IMG/VR virus record: IMGVR_UViG_3300022602_003276
Span: 1-27,800 of that record
Direction: 5' to 3' (one strand)
DNA length: 27,800 nucleotides
Source of the DNA: a virus
Shown: piece by piece, positions 21,062 to 27,672 of the stretch
Position numbering within the stretch: the first letter of the stretch is position 1
How the letters are laid out: each line of letters starts with the position of its first letter
Notes under the pieces: model-generated
What the model was told of the DNA's origin: nothing
Seen by the model: the letters and a program-made list of their open reading frames with translations, nothing else
The model's database searches: none
Program-made: the position numbers and the translations under genes

Positions 21062-22054
21062 TTACTTTTTTTTTGATGAAGCCAATAACATGCCTAGTCT
21101 ACGGCTGTAGTCAATTGATTCACGCTTTTCTCTGCCTGTGGCTTCTGGGCCTGCTGGAGGAGCCATTTCTGGGCCTGCTTCTGCGCCTGGTGGAGGAGGA
21201 TTGCCTCCTGCTGGAACTTCATCTGCCGGTGCTCCCATTGTTGGTGCACCGCCCATTGTTGGTGCTTCACCGCCTGATACTAGTGCTAGTGCGCCTTGTA
21301 GTCCCTGACGACTTGTTTCGATAGCTGTATAGATTGCTTCTAGTGCTGGTTTTACAGCGTCTGTATATTGTTGGGCAACATCACTGCCCAATGCTTCTCT
21401 TATAGAGTCTGTTAATTCTAATAGCTGTTCAGCTTTCATCTGTGCTGTGTCTTCCAACCAACCAGTGACACGGTCAACCATATCTTTGGTGGCCATGATA
21501 ACTTCAGCTTTTTCTTCTTCGCCTTCTGCTAGATATACGATATAATTAGCAACATTTTCACTTAGGTCATAACGTGTTGTTAATTCTGCAACAAATTCAT
21601 CTTCATCGCTTTCGCCTAGTTCTATTCTGTTTAATGCACTATTGATCCAGCTTTCTGGAACGCTGTGTTCTTTTGCTTTAGATTTTAATTTCTGTGCCTG
21701 TAGCTTTTTGTGCATTTCTGCTTTCTTGTCGGCCTTTTCATCATGCATGCCTTCTTCAACACAATCGCATGGATCATGATGGCATTTTGAACATTTGCCT
21801 TCTTCGCGCTCCATGATCTCTGTATTGATACAGTCTAGCATTACACGGGTCTTTTGATACTGTGGATTTTCGTTAACATTATCATAGTTTTCACTTAGCT
21901 CAAGCTGGCTTAATTTTGTACGTAATTTATTACGTGCATCTTCTAACTGAACATCGCTGAACTGTTCAAGGTTTAGTTTGTAACCAAATTGCTTGGCCAA
22001 ACTTTCGTTTATGCGCTTGCTGGTTAGTGGCTTCGATAATTCTCTGATTTCCAT
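21062..22054 (-). CDS. Unknown 330-residue protein with Cys cluster and low-complexity tail
   Basis: The protein starts MEIRELSKPLTSKRINESLA, has a helical N-terminal part, then a CSKCHHDPCDC cluster near residues 93-103 that could bind zinc, charged helices (about 105-245), and a Pro/Gly/Ala-rich stretch near 265-310 with an APTMG repeat. It ends IDYSRRLGMLLASSKKK. A perfect TATAAATA lies 27 bases upstream with an AGGGAT site between, so it is a late gene. A head-internal, scaffold or neck role is possible but not shown. Confidence 0.75.
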   Translation of the reverse strand: MEIRELSKPLTSKRINESLAKQFGYKLNLEQFSDVQLEDARNKLRTKLSQLELSENYDNVNENPQYQKTRVMLDCINTEIMEREEGKCSKCHHDPCDCVEEGMHDEKADKKAEMHKKLQAQKLKSKAKEHSVPESWINSALNRIELGESDEDEFVAELTTRYDLSENVANYIVYLAEGEEEKAEVIMATKDMVDRVTGWLEDTAQMKAEQLLELTDSIREALGSDVAQQYTDAVKPALEAIYTAIETSRQGLQGALALVSGGEAPTMGGAPTMGAPADEVPAGGNPPPPGAEAGPEMAPPAGPEATGREKRESIDYSRRLGMLLASSKKK

Positions 22055-22081
22055 GGTGGTATCCCTAAGCTATTGTTCTAG

Positions 22082-22089
22082 TATTTATA
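22082..22089 (-). promoter_or_regulatory. Late promoter TATAAATA
   Basis: A perfect T4 late consensus lies 27 bases before the ATG at 22054, overlapping the stop region of the upstream gene. Confidence 0.65.
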
Positions 22090-22543
22090 CAAAACTCCAC
22101 TTAAACATCTTGGCGATTTCTTCTCGATAATAGTCTGCCAACTGCTGTGTATTTTCAAGTTTATTTAACAATACCAAGTATCTGTCAAAATCTTTCGCTG
22201 TTTTAATATTGTGCTTATATGTCTGGCTATCACAAAAATTAGCCCAGTATCGATTGTCTAAATGTTTGATTTCGAACATTCTTTCCAGTCTAGTTTGATC
22301 GTGGGCTTTGGCAGCCATGATAGCACTGGTTCTGAGGTAGAATTGTTCTATGCAGTCTTTACTATGCATGTTATATAATCCCCAATTTCCTAGAGGATTT
22401 TTCATAACTGCATAACCTTTGTAGGTCACTGCGCCGTTTTTGTGGACTGTGATTGGTAGGGTCTTGTTTAGCTCTTGTTCAAAATGAGCGGCAAGTTCAG
22501 TTATAACCTGTTTCTGCGGTTTAGTTTTTTTTGTTTTTGTCAT
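22085..22543 (-). CDS. Unknown 152-residue protein
   Basis: The protein has a Lys-rich start (TKTKKTKPQKQVITELAAHF), a middle with GYAVMKNPLGNWGLYNMHS and YWANFCDSQTYKHNI, and a C-terminal helix. It is basic, soluble and unrecognised. The start overlaps the preceding gene by 23 bases, suggesting coupled translation in the operon that begins at 24087. Confidence 0.72.
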   Translation of the reverse strand: MTKTKKTKPQKQVITELAAHFEQELNKTLPITVHKNGAVTYKGYAVMKNPLGNWGLYNMHSKDCIEQFYLRTSAIMAAKAHDQTRLERMFEIKHLDNRYWANFCDSQTYKHNIKTAKDFDRYLVLLNKLENTQQLADYYREEIAKMFKWSFV

Positions 22544-22733
22544 TAGCTACTACCATCGGATCCTTATGTCCAATCTTAGTTAGCAAACTTTTACGAATCA
22601 TGGCTTCGATCTTGAACTGTTCATGCTCGCTGAGGCTACTAACACGCACAGGCTCAGTAAACTTCTTTAATAGTTTACGTTCTTCATTTGTAGTCCAGAT
22701 CTCAAATCCATCTAGTAATTCGTTGATTTTCAT
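22521..22733 (-). CDS. Unknown 70-residue protein with M-x-I-x-E start
   Basis: The protein reads MKINELLDGFEIWTTNEERK at its start and is predicted helical, with SSLSEHEQFKIEAMIRKSLL in the middle. It is of a type I have seen in environmental T4-like phages without function. It overlaps both neighbours by a few bases (ATG within the upstream stop region) and shares its first residues with the next upstream protein. Confidence 0.75.
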   Translation of the reverse strand: MKINELLDGFEIWTTNEERKLLKKFTEPVRVSSLSEHEQFKIEAMIRKSLLTKIGHKDPMVVANDKNKKN

Positions 22734-23413
22734 TTTAATCCTGCTATAGTCAACATTTTCTGTAAGAGTATGTCATCTTCACTAAGTGGGCTCATAGTAC
22801 CGTTATGATGTCTGGCAGCTTTTTCAAAACCTTTATCTCTAACGCTGTCGATAAAATCATCAGTAGGGTCGCCGCCTACATCATGATTGCCTTGGCTGAT
22901 AAGGTCTTCATCTGGTTCTTCTTCCAGTCCCATATAGTCCAATGCGCGATCAAGCATGCCATGTGTTTTCAAATATTCAGGACTCATACCTTCTTTACCA
23001 ACTATACGAGCAATAATCTTAGGATCTGTTTTGGCTTCCCATTCTTGGGGGCTTAATACAGGAATTGGATTGCCTTTAGCATCGTGTGGAACATTGCCGC
23101 TCTTAACTGCCTCTAGACGTTTTTGCAGTTGTACCTTTTCCCAGGGCTGTGTGGCTTGTTGCATCATTATAGTAAGTTGCTGTTGATACTGTTGGGCCGC
23201 AGGATCTGATTCGGAGTCTTCGCTGGTCTGCTGATCATCTCCTCCACCTAGCGAAAGCTGTCCCTTATCAGCCATAGTTTTTATAGCCTGAGCGGCCGCA
23301 GGGTCTTTAGCAGTGCCAGCTACAGAACCATCTGGAGCTACGATCTGTTGTGCTCCTGGTAATGGTTTTAGTGTAACTTCTCCGTCTTCTCCTAGTATTT
23401 CTTTTATTTTCAT
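22730..23413 (-). CDS. Unknown 227-residue protein, Gln-rich, M-x-I-x-E start
   Basis: It begins MKIKEILGEDGEVTLKPLPG and has an Asp/Gln/Ser-rich linker (about residues 50-90), a helical middle (QPWEKVQLQKRLEAVKSG) and an acidic C-terminal part. The early L-G-E resembles the L/I-x-E site cut by T4 prohead protease gp21. No family is recognised. It is coupled by ATGA to the nucleotidyltransferase-fold gene upstream. Confidence 0.75.
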   Translation of the reverse strand: MKIKEILGEDGEVTLKPLPGAQQIVAPDGSVAGTAKDPAAAQAIKTMADKGQLSLGGGDDQQTSEDSESDPAAQQYQQQLTIMMQQATQPWEKVQLQKRLEAVKSGNVPHDAKGNPIPVLSPQEWEAKTDPKIIARIVGKEGMSPEYLKTHGMLDRALDYMGLEEEPDEDLISQGNHDVGGDPTDDFIDSVRDKGFEKAARHHNGTMSPLSEDDILLQKMLTIAGLK

Positions 23414-24087
23414 TTTAGTTCCTCGAGGCTGAGTTCAGCACTTGTTAATTTATCTATGTATTTACGCAATTTATCAATACTTCCTCTAGCTCTTAGTAGC
23501 TTAAAAGACAGATTTTCCACGCTCTGTTCACCGCCCGATTCTAATCCGGCTTTACGGAGTCGTTTTAATTCATCCATTACTTGTCGGCATTGCGTTACAT
23601 CTCCACTGCGCATGGCCTTATTGATCTTTCCTGAATAGCTACGAGCTTTGCTTTTGATGTCTCTAGGATCAGCTGTAGGTTCCTCGTGATTGGGTTCTCG
23701 TATCCATTTATTGTCTAAAACACTAAAAATTCCGGCACTGTGATGAGGCTGGCCTGCAGGTTGCACATATAATTCTACAGGAATGCCTTTTATACGTAGT
23801 TTGTATCTATTATTGTATTCTATTTTTTGTGGGGTAAAAGTTTCCTCGCTATTGACTACTAGATGTAGATCTATATCGCTATAGTCACTGTAGTTATAGC
23901 CGGCACTAGATCCGCTGACTGTGACGTCCTTAAGACGTAATTTAGGAACAGATAGAAATTCAATAAAATTTTTGGCTATTTTCAACAGCTGATGTCGCAC
24001 ATCTGTGTGCATAGCTGTACCATCCCAAAGTGCTGGGTTTAGCTCGTGGTGATGAGGATTTGGATCGATTAATTCTTCAAAGTTCAT
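23410..24087 (-). CDS. Nucleotidyltransferase-fold protein
   Basis: The 225-residue protein has the nucleotidyltransferase signature G-S-(x10)-D-x-D in VSGSSAGYNYSDYSDIDLHL (G59, S60, D71, D73), followed by a strand pair and a basic helical C-terminus. The family transfers nucleotides to proteins, RNA or small molecules; the target here is unknown. A similar gene occurs in many environmental myoviruses. The start lies next to a GTTAAATA motif and inverted repeat (24086-24104). Confidence 0.83.
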   Translation of the reverse strand: MNFEELIDPNPHHHELNPALWDGTAMHTDVRHQLLKIAKNFIEFLSVPKLRLKDVTVSGSSAGYNYSDYSDIDLHLVVNSEETFTPQKIEYNNRYKLRIKGIPVELYVQPAGQPHHSAGIFSVLDNKWIREPNHEEPTADPRDIKSKARSYSGKINKAMRSGDVTQCRQVMDELKRLRKAGLESGGEQSVENLSFKLLRARGSIDKLRKYIDKLTSAELSLEELK

Positions 24088-24104
24088 TCAGTATTTAACT
24101 GAAT
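24086..24104 (-). repeat. Inverted repeat with late-like motif at start codon
   Basis: ATTCAG-TTAAATA-CTGAAT spans the gap between two genes. Its right half overlaps the ATG of the nucleotidyltransferase gene and its loop contains the TTAAATA late-like motif. It may be a weak promoter/operator or an mRNA hairpin. Confidence 0.35.
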
Positions 24105-24466
24105 TATAGGCCTAGGAACTTTAATATGTGCGGAAGATTCATAGTGTTTATCCAACCTGCTCCTGCGGCAAATGCCATGGCGGCTAGTGAATACTTGACC
24201 CATTTGTCTTTTACTGATTGTAGTTCTTTGATTTTGCCAGCTAGCTCATCATGCTGTTTAGTAGATTCTTCGCTCATGGCCTTGAGCTTGTCTGCTAACA
24301 AATCTCGAGTATTATCTAGACAATCGTGCATGTCCTTGACGCCTATCTTGAGATCGTCGATCTTTTCTTCTATCTGATGTACTTTGGTTTCAACTACAGC
24401 TACACGTTCAGGTAGTGTTGCCAGTTGTGATACTGCTTCAGTTTTAGCTATTGCTGTTCGGGCCAT
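24104..24466 (-). CDS. Coiled-coil protein with C-terminal membrane anchor (XhlA-like topology)
   Basis: The 120-residue protein has a heptad-rich coiled coil (about residues 20-90: RVAVVETKVHQIEEKIDDLK and on) and one C-terminal membrane segment (about 93-115, YSLAAMAFAAGAGWI). This topology is that of XhlA-like phage proteins, some of which assist lysis, and of small membrane tethers. The call rests on topology only. A long leader with a late promoter and a hairpin precedes it, with TTGGAGAG as ribosome-binding site. Confidence 0.75.
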   Translation of the reverse strand: MARTAIAKTEAVSQLATLPERVAVVETKVHQIEEKIDDLKIGVKDMHDCLDNTRDLLADKLKAMSEESTKQHDELAGKIKELQSVKDKWVKYSLAAMAFAAGAGWINTMNLPHILKFLGL

Positions 24467-24573
24467 TATAGGCTCTCCAATGTTATAAGTCTTGTGCTCG
24501 CTCCGAGCCGGGCCTATTCTATGATTGGGTGTGATTAAAAAGTGCCTAGATAATGATTATTTGCCTACAACTT

Positions 24574-24581
24574 TATTTATT
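24574..24581 (-). promoter_or_regulatory. Late promoter AATAAATA with long leader
   Basis: AATAAATA lies about 107 bases before the ATG at 24466 in the 143-base gap 24467-24609. The leader contains a GCTCG-GAG-CGAGC hairpin. No gene was found in the gap. Confidence 0.5.
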
Positions 24582-24609
24582 ACAGTTGGTATATAATTAA
24601 CACTAGTGT

Positions 24610-24999
24610 TTATTTTTGATAGAACGATATATTCTTGCCAGGATTAGCGGTATTGAATACAGCATATTTCTGTTCCATATTTTCGCCTAGTCCGCCTATA
24701 TAAGGTACTAGGTGAAAGTCCTGTTTTAGTAGACCAATTGGATCTGAACCACTTTCATACAGTGCGTCTCTATCGGTACTGAAATCAAACCGCCATAGAT
24801 TTAATATTTCATCTGTGTCGAAGCCTACTAGTCGACCTTGTGTTTCTAGCGTAACTGGACTGGTTGTGTATACAACATTCGCTCTAATGCCCAATGTCTG
24901 TAAAACCGTATTGAAATTTTGTTCGCGCCATCGTTCTTCATTAGTACGAGGTTGTTTGGTGTGGGTAATGTCCACTAGAGTATAGAGTTTGTATTCCAT
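24610..24999 (-). CDS. Unknown 129-residue conserved-type phage protein
   Basis: From ATG 24997-24999 it reads MEYKLYTLVDITHTKQPRTN, followed by NFNTVLQTLGIRANVVY, a WRFDFSTDRDALYESG strand-helix region and NTANPGKNISFYQ at the end. I know the pattern from environmental T4-like phages but not a function. A longer in-frame start at 25173 would run back through a terminator and is rejected. The start lies just after the terminator at 25021-25049 and a GTTAAATA motif (25005-25012), so the mRNA may be nearly leaderless. Confidence 0.78.
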   Translation of the reverse strand: MEYKLYTLVDITHTKQPRTNEERWREQNFNTVLQTLGIRANVVYTTSPVTLETQGRLVGFDTDEILNLWRFDFSTDRDALYESGSDPIGLLKQDFHLVPYIGGLGENMEQKYAVFNTANPGKNISFYQK

Positions 25000-25004
25000 G
25001 ATAA

Positions 25005-25012
25005 TATTTAAC
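25005..25012 (-). promoter_or_regulatory. Late-promoter-like motif GTTAAATA between terminator and gene
   Basis: GTTAAATA ends five bases before the ATG at 24999 and lies just after the terminator for the upstream gene, which would otherwise block transcription of this gene. Confidence 0.4.
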
Positions 25013-25020
25013 AGAGGTAA

Positions 25021-25049
25021 AAAAAAGCCTAGTAAAACTAGGCTTTTTT
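25021..25049 (-). terminator. Intrinsic terminator after the gene at 25103-25684
   Basis: AAAAAAGCCTAG and CTAGGCTTTTTT form a 12-bp stem with a five-base loop and a T-tract on both strands. On the minus strand it follows the stop of the structural-type gene and precedes the next start codon. Confidence 0.88.
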
Positions 25050-25102
25050 CCTTCCCATAATATAGAGCTAGCTCTATAATCCCGAACAGGAATAAACTTA
25101 AA

Positions 25103-25684
25103 TTAATAAGCTGTTGAACCAGTAGTAACTGTGCTACCATTGAACCATACCGCTGTAACTGTAACGGCAGCACCAGTACCCAAGCTAGTTGAGTTTGTAA
25201 CTGCTGTTAACAATGTTTGTGCATTTGGGTTAGCAACTGAAGCGGCTTGCATACCTGCACCTTTACTTGCGGCTGTATCGATATAAACACCAACTGTAAT
25301 TGTACATGTTGCTGTTGAAGTACCTTGTGAACCACCAAAATATGGTACGCCAACATAAGCGATTTCCATCTGTTGTGCAACACCGTTTAGAATAGCGTAA
25401 ACGTTGCTGTTAGATGGGAACACGTATGTGCTTGGACTTACTACACCAGTTGAATTATCACCGATCTTGTATTCTTGACCTTGTGTGTTCTCGTCTGTTG
25501 TGCTTAGATCTGTTGTTGCGTTGTTAATGTTAGCACCTGTACATGCAATAGCAAAGAAAGCTAATTGACGTGTACCAAAGTTGCTGAATGGTGCTAGGGC
25601 ACGACGATAGTTAGCGGCTACGCCTGTGCTAATTGTACCGTCTGAACCTGTTTGACCTACTAAATTACCTGAATATGTTGGCAT
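25103..25684 (-). CDS. Structural-type protein, probably abundant virion component
   Basis: The 193-residue protein (MPTYSGNLVGQTGSDGTIST, RRALAPFSNFGTRQLAFFAI, VYAILNGVAQQMEIAYVGVP, then a Thr/Val-rich beta C-terminus) has no signal peptide or membrane span and is rich in Thr, Ser, Ala and Gly, like phage decoration, tube or fibre proteins. No family is recognised. It has its own late-type promoter, a structured leader, an excellent GAGGAG site and its own terminator, the layout of a highly expressed late gene. Confidence 0.8.
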   Translation of the reverse strand: MPTYSGNLVGQTGSDGTISTGVAANYRRALAPFSNFGTRQLAFFAIACTGANINNATTDLSTTDENTQGQEYKIGDNSTGVVSPSTYVFPSNSNVYAILNGVAQQMEIAYVGVPYFGGSQGTSTATCTITVGVYIDTAASKGAGMQAASVANPNAQTLLTAVTNSTSLGTGAAVTVTAVWFNGSTVTTGSTAY

Positions 25685-25712
25685 TTTATAATCTCCTCGA
25701 ATTTGCTCAACT

Positions 25713-25729
25713 GTTCACACTCTGTGAAC
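25713..25729 (-). ncRNA. Leader hairpin of the structural gene
   Basis: GTTCACA-GAG-TGTGAAC is a perfect 7-bp stem with a three-base loop in the 72-base leader. It is joined by an AAAGGCCTTT palindrome further upstream. These are likely mRNA-stabilising structures. Confidence 0.5.
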
Positions 25730-25756
25730 GACCTTTCTAAAAGGCCTTTGTAATGT

Positions 25757-25764
25757 TATTTAGC
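25757..25764 (-). promoter_or_regulatory. Late-promoter-like motif GCTAAATA
   Basis: GCTAAATA lies 72 bases before the ATG at 25684, with the structured leader in between. It is the likely late promoter of the structural gene. Confidence 0.5.
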
Positions 25765-25806
25765 TCAAAATTGAGAAATACTGTCTAATAGACTGTTTTT
25801 TGAGAT

Positions 25807-26064
25807 CTAGGTTTGATCTTTAGATTCTTGGATTCGTTTGACGCCACGCTTAAATTTGGTGACATCATTGTTTTTGATACTGCTGAGAAATCTGCGTTCT
25901 AGTTCAGCCGCAGTTTCTACATCATAGTTTTCGCGTATCATGTTCATTAAATTTATAGCACTCTGTATTATGTTGCTACCGCGACTTTCGATAACTAGGT
26001 CCGGGTCTCTGCTGAGCCCAATCTCGTTAATTTCCTGTAATATGCTACGTGTGCTTTTACGCAT
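25807..26064 (-). CDS. Unknown 85-residue helical protein
   Basis: The protein starts MRKSTRSILQEINEIGLSRD, continues with NIIQSAINLMNMIRENYDVE and a basic C-terminal part ending KRIQESKDQT. It is mainly helical, with no recognised family. An AATAAATA late-type motif lies 19 bases upstream; the ribosome-binding site is weak. Confidence 0.68.
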   Translation of the reverse strand: MRKSTRSILQEINEIGLSRDPDLVIESRGSNIIQSAINLMNMIRENYDVETAAELERRFLSSIKNNDVTKFKRGVKRIQESKDQT

Positions 26065-26083
26065 TATGTTTCTCTGTTTGAGT

Positions 26084-26091
26084 TATTTATT
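26084..26091 (-). promoter_or_regulatory. Late-promoter motif AATAAATA
   Basis: AATAAATA lies 19 bases before the ATG at 26064 and is one half of a divergent promoter region with the plus-strand motif at 26157. Confidence 0.5.
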
Positions 26092-26156
26092 GAATTGTAC
26101 AAGGTCATTAAACTAATATCAAATAGGTTGAAAAATCTCAGTGTTTATACTAATAT

Positions 26157-26164
26157 GCTAAATA
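26157..26164 (+). promoter_or_regulatory. Late-promoter-like motif GCTAAATA, plus strand
   Basis: GCTAAATA on the plus strand lies 61 bases before the ATG at 26226 and is the only late motif I see in that orientation, matching the only plus-strand operon. TTGAAA followed 17 bp later by TAATAT (26128-26156) is a weak sigma70 alternative. Confidence 0.5.
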
Positions 26165-26166
26165 CT

Positions 26167-26194
26167 CAGTAGAAACCATGATATATTTCTACTG
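26167..26194 (+). ncRNA. Leader hairpin of the plus-strand operon
   Basis: CAGTAGAAA and TTTCTACTG form a perfect 9-bp stem around a ten-base loop, starting directly after the late-promoter motif, in the leader before a TAAAAGGAAC ribosome-binding site. Confidence 0.55.
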
Positions 26195-26225
26195 ATATTA
26201 CACATACACTTAAAAGGAACACAAA

Positions 26226-26411
26226 ATGTTAAAAATCATATCAAACTGGGTCAAAAACCTAGAGCAATCATTTAGTAAGCCACAAACTTACGGCAGTGGA
26301 TTAGAGTACTATATCGTATCAAACAAGCCACAAAACGCGGCAGATGTAGATCGTCTAACCAAAGAGTACGAGACCAACAGAAATAGTTTTTTCTGGGCAA
26401 GGGGGCTTTGA
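26226..26411 (+). CDS. Small 61-residue protein, DUF3563-like pattern
   Basis: The protein starts MLKIISNWVKNLEQSF and has LEYYIVSNKPQNAADVDRLT followed by a charged stretch and NSFFWARGL. The Y-(x)n-A-D-V-D-R-L-T-x-E-Y pattern recalls small DUF3563-type bacterial proteins, with low certainty. It has an AAAAGGAAC ribosome-binding site. It starts the plus-strand operon; the next gene begins one base after its stop. Confidence 0.7.
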   Translation: MLKIISNWVKNLEQSFSKPQTYGSGLEYYIVSNKPQNAADVDRLTKEYETNRNSFFWARGL

Positions 26412-26412
26412 A

Positions 26413-26505
26413 ATGCGCAAATTTCTTAAAGACTTTTACGAGATTATCAAAGCTGTACAGCAAGCTCGTGCAGAAGCTGTGCTTAAAGGTCAGCACTGGA
26501 TCTAA
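26413..26505 (+). CDS. Tiny 30-residue protein
   Basis: A short frame (MRKFLKDFYEIIKAVQQARA, then EAVLKGQHWI) begins one base after the upstream stop and ends three bases before the acetyltransferase start. It is a single basic amphipathic helix. Position and coupling suggest it is translated; no function is recognised. Confidence 0.55.
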   Translation: MRKFLKDFYEIIKAVQQARAEAVLKGQHWI

Positions 26506-26508
26506 GTC

Positions 26509-27063
26509 GTGGCACACGCAGTTCGCAAACTATTGCCACATGAGTATGGCAAGTATCGCACACACCTTAAATCCTTGGATGACGATAGCAAGGAACTCAG
26601 GTTTGGCTACACAGCTAGTGACACAATCATTGACCAGCTTTGTAACAAATTCGAAGCCAATCCTAGTAAGCATATTCTTTTTTGTATAGAAAATAGCAAT
26701 TTAGAACTTGTTGCCGTAGGCCATATTGCCTTAGAAGGCGAAATGGAATTGGCATTTTCTGTACTTAAAGACTATCAAGGACAGGGTATGGGCAACTTGC
26801 TTATGAAACGCTGTATTCAATGGTGCAGAACACACAACATACTAGAAGGTTGTATGGTCTGCCTTAGTCACAATAAAGCTATAAAACATCTTTGTTCTAA
26901 GTATGGTATTAGTATGACTAATGAACATGGTGAAACATTGGCTACTATCAAGTTCGAGCATCCAGATCTGTTTACTTATGTAGACGAAGCTACAAGTGCT
27001 AATCTAGCAGTAGTAGACTGGTTGAGCAAACGCATCACAAAACCTCTTGCTTTTGTAGCATAA
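26509..27063 (+). CDS. GNAT-family N-acetyltransferase
   Basis: The 184-residue protein (GTG start at 26509) has the GNAT acetyl-CoA pyrophosphate loop Q-x-x-G-x-G in YQGQGMGNLLMKRCIQWCR, preceded by strands GHIALEGEMELAFSV. A following strand-helix region ends in a C-terminal extension. GNAT enzymes acetylate small molecules or protein amines; the substrate is unknown. The start has only a weak upstream ribosome-binding site, so coupling to the tiny upstream gene is likely. Confidence 0.88.
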   Translation: MAHAVRKLLPHEYGKYRTHLKSLDDDSKELRFGYTASDTIIDQLCNKFEANPSKHILFCIENSNLELVAVGHIALEGEMELAFSVLKDYQGQGMGNLLMKRCIQWCRTHNILEGCMVCLSHNKAIKHLCSKYGISMTNEHGETLATIKFEHPDLFTYVDEATSANLAVVDWLSKRITKPLAFVA

Positions 27064-27128
27064 GAGATATATAATAGTACAACAACATAAAGTTGTTGCA
27101 ACACACAAACATACACAAGGAGAAAAAT

Positions 27129-27335
27129 ATGTTTAATCAAGCAATCGATACCGTTCAGAACGGCAAAAAAGTAATCGTTAACACATTTGTTAAAGATGAA
27201 TCAGTTCAAAAAGAATTAGTAAAACTAATCGAAGCACAAACTAAGTTATATCAAGGATGGGTCGACACAACTCTTACACTTGCAGAAACTCTAGTTAAAG
27301 TTTATAAAAATCCTTTCGCACAAGGAGCAAAATAA
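27129..27335 (+). CDS. Small phasin-like helical protein
   Basis: The protein has 68 residues from ATG 27129-27131, which follows AAGGAG at good distance; an upstream in-frame ATG lacks one. It is entirely helical (NQAIDTVQNGKKVIVNTFVK, ELVKLIEAQTKLYQGWVDTT) and resembles the phasin pattern of amphipathic helices on storage granules, with low certainty. It overlaps the next gene by one base. Confidence 0.7.
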   Translation: MFNQAIDTVQNGKKVIVNTFVKDESVQKELVKLIEAQTKLYQGWVDTTLTLAETLVKVYKNPFAQGAK

Positions 27336-27604
27336 TGGCTTTCGAATCACCTAAATTACCGCAAGTACAGTTCAACAAGAACGGCTACGAAATCCGTGCA
27401 GACATCCTAGCATTGGCTAAAGAAGCTGTAATCGAAGAATATCACAGCAAGTTCCATGGCTGGGAAGTTTCAGCTTCTAAGGATGAAAAGACTGGACAAT
27501 TAGTTACTTCGGTAGCCATGCCAGAAGTTCCAGGCCTAGACAAGATCCTAGAAGCCGCACAAAAGATGTATGACTTTGTAAACCAAGGCGTTGCAAAGAA
27601 GTAA
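27335..27604 (+). CDS. Unknown 89-residue phage protein
   Basis: The protein starts MAFESPKLPQVQFNKNGYEI, with a central HSKFHGWEVSASKDEKTGQL and a C-terminal helix (LDKILEAAQKMYDFVNQG). I recognise it only as a type present in environmental T4-like phages, often next to a phasin-like gene. It shares a TAATG overlap with that gene and an AAGGAG site. It is the last gene of the operon before the terminator. Confidence 0.78.
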   Translation: MAFESPKLPQVQFNKNGYEIRADILALAKEAVIEEYHSKFHGWEVSASKDEKTGQLVTSVAMPEVPGLDKILEAAQKMYDFVNQGVAKK

Positions 27605-27645
27605 TACATTAGCATAGCTATTAAGTAGGCTGATACTATAAAAGC

Positions 27646-27669
27646 AAAAAGGACCTTCGGGTCCTTTTT
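27646..27669 (+). terminator. Bidirectional UUCG-loop terminator
   Basis: AAAAAGGACC-TTCG-GGTCCTTTTT forms a 10-bp stem capped by the very stable UUCG tetraloop and followed by T residues. The reverse strand also ends in a T-tract, so it can serve both the plus-strand operon and the convergent gene at 27673. Confidence 0.93.
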
Positions 27670-27672
27670 TTA

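Noticed and set aside
21175-21300. Possible tandem repeat array in the Pro/Gly/Ala-rich region
   Set aside because: The APTMG unit occurs only twice and the rest is irregular low-complexity coding sequence, not an array or CRISPR.
25000-25173. Longer hydrophobic N-terminus for the gene ending at 24610
   Set aside because: It would read through the intrinsic terminator at 25021-25049 and overlap the upstream gene in another frame; the ATG at 24999 gives a sensible protein.
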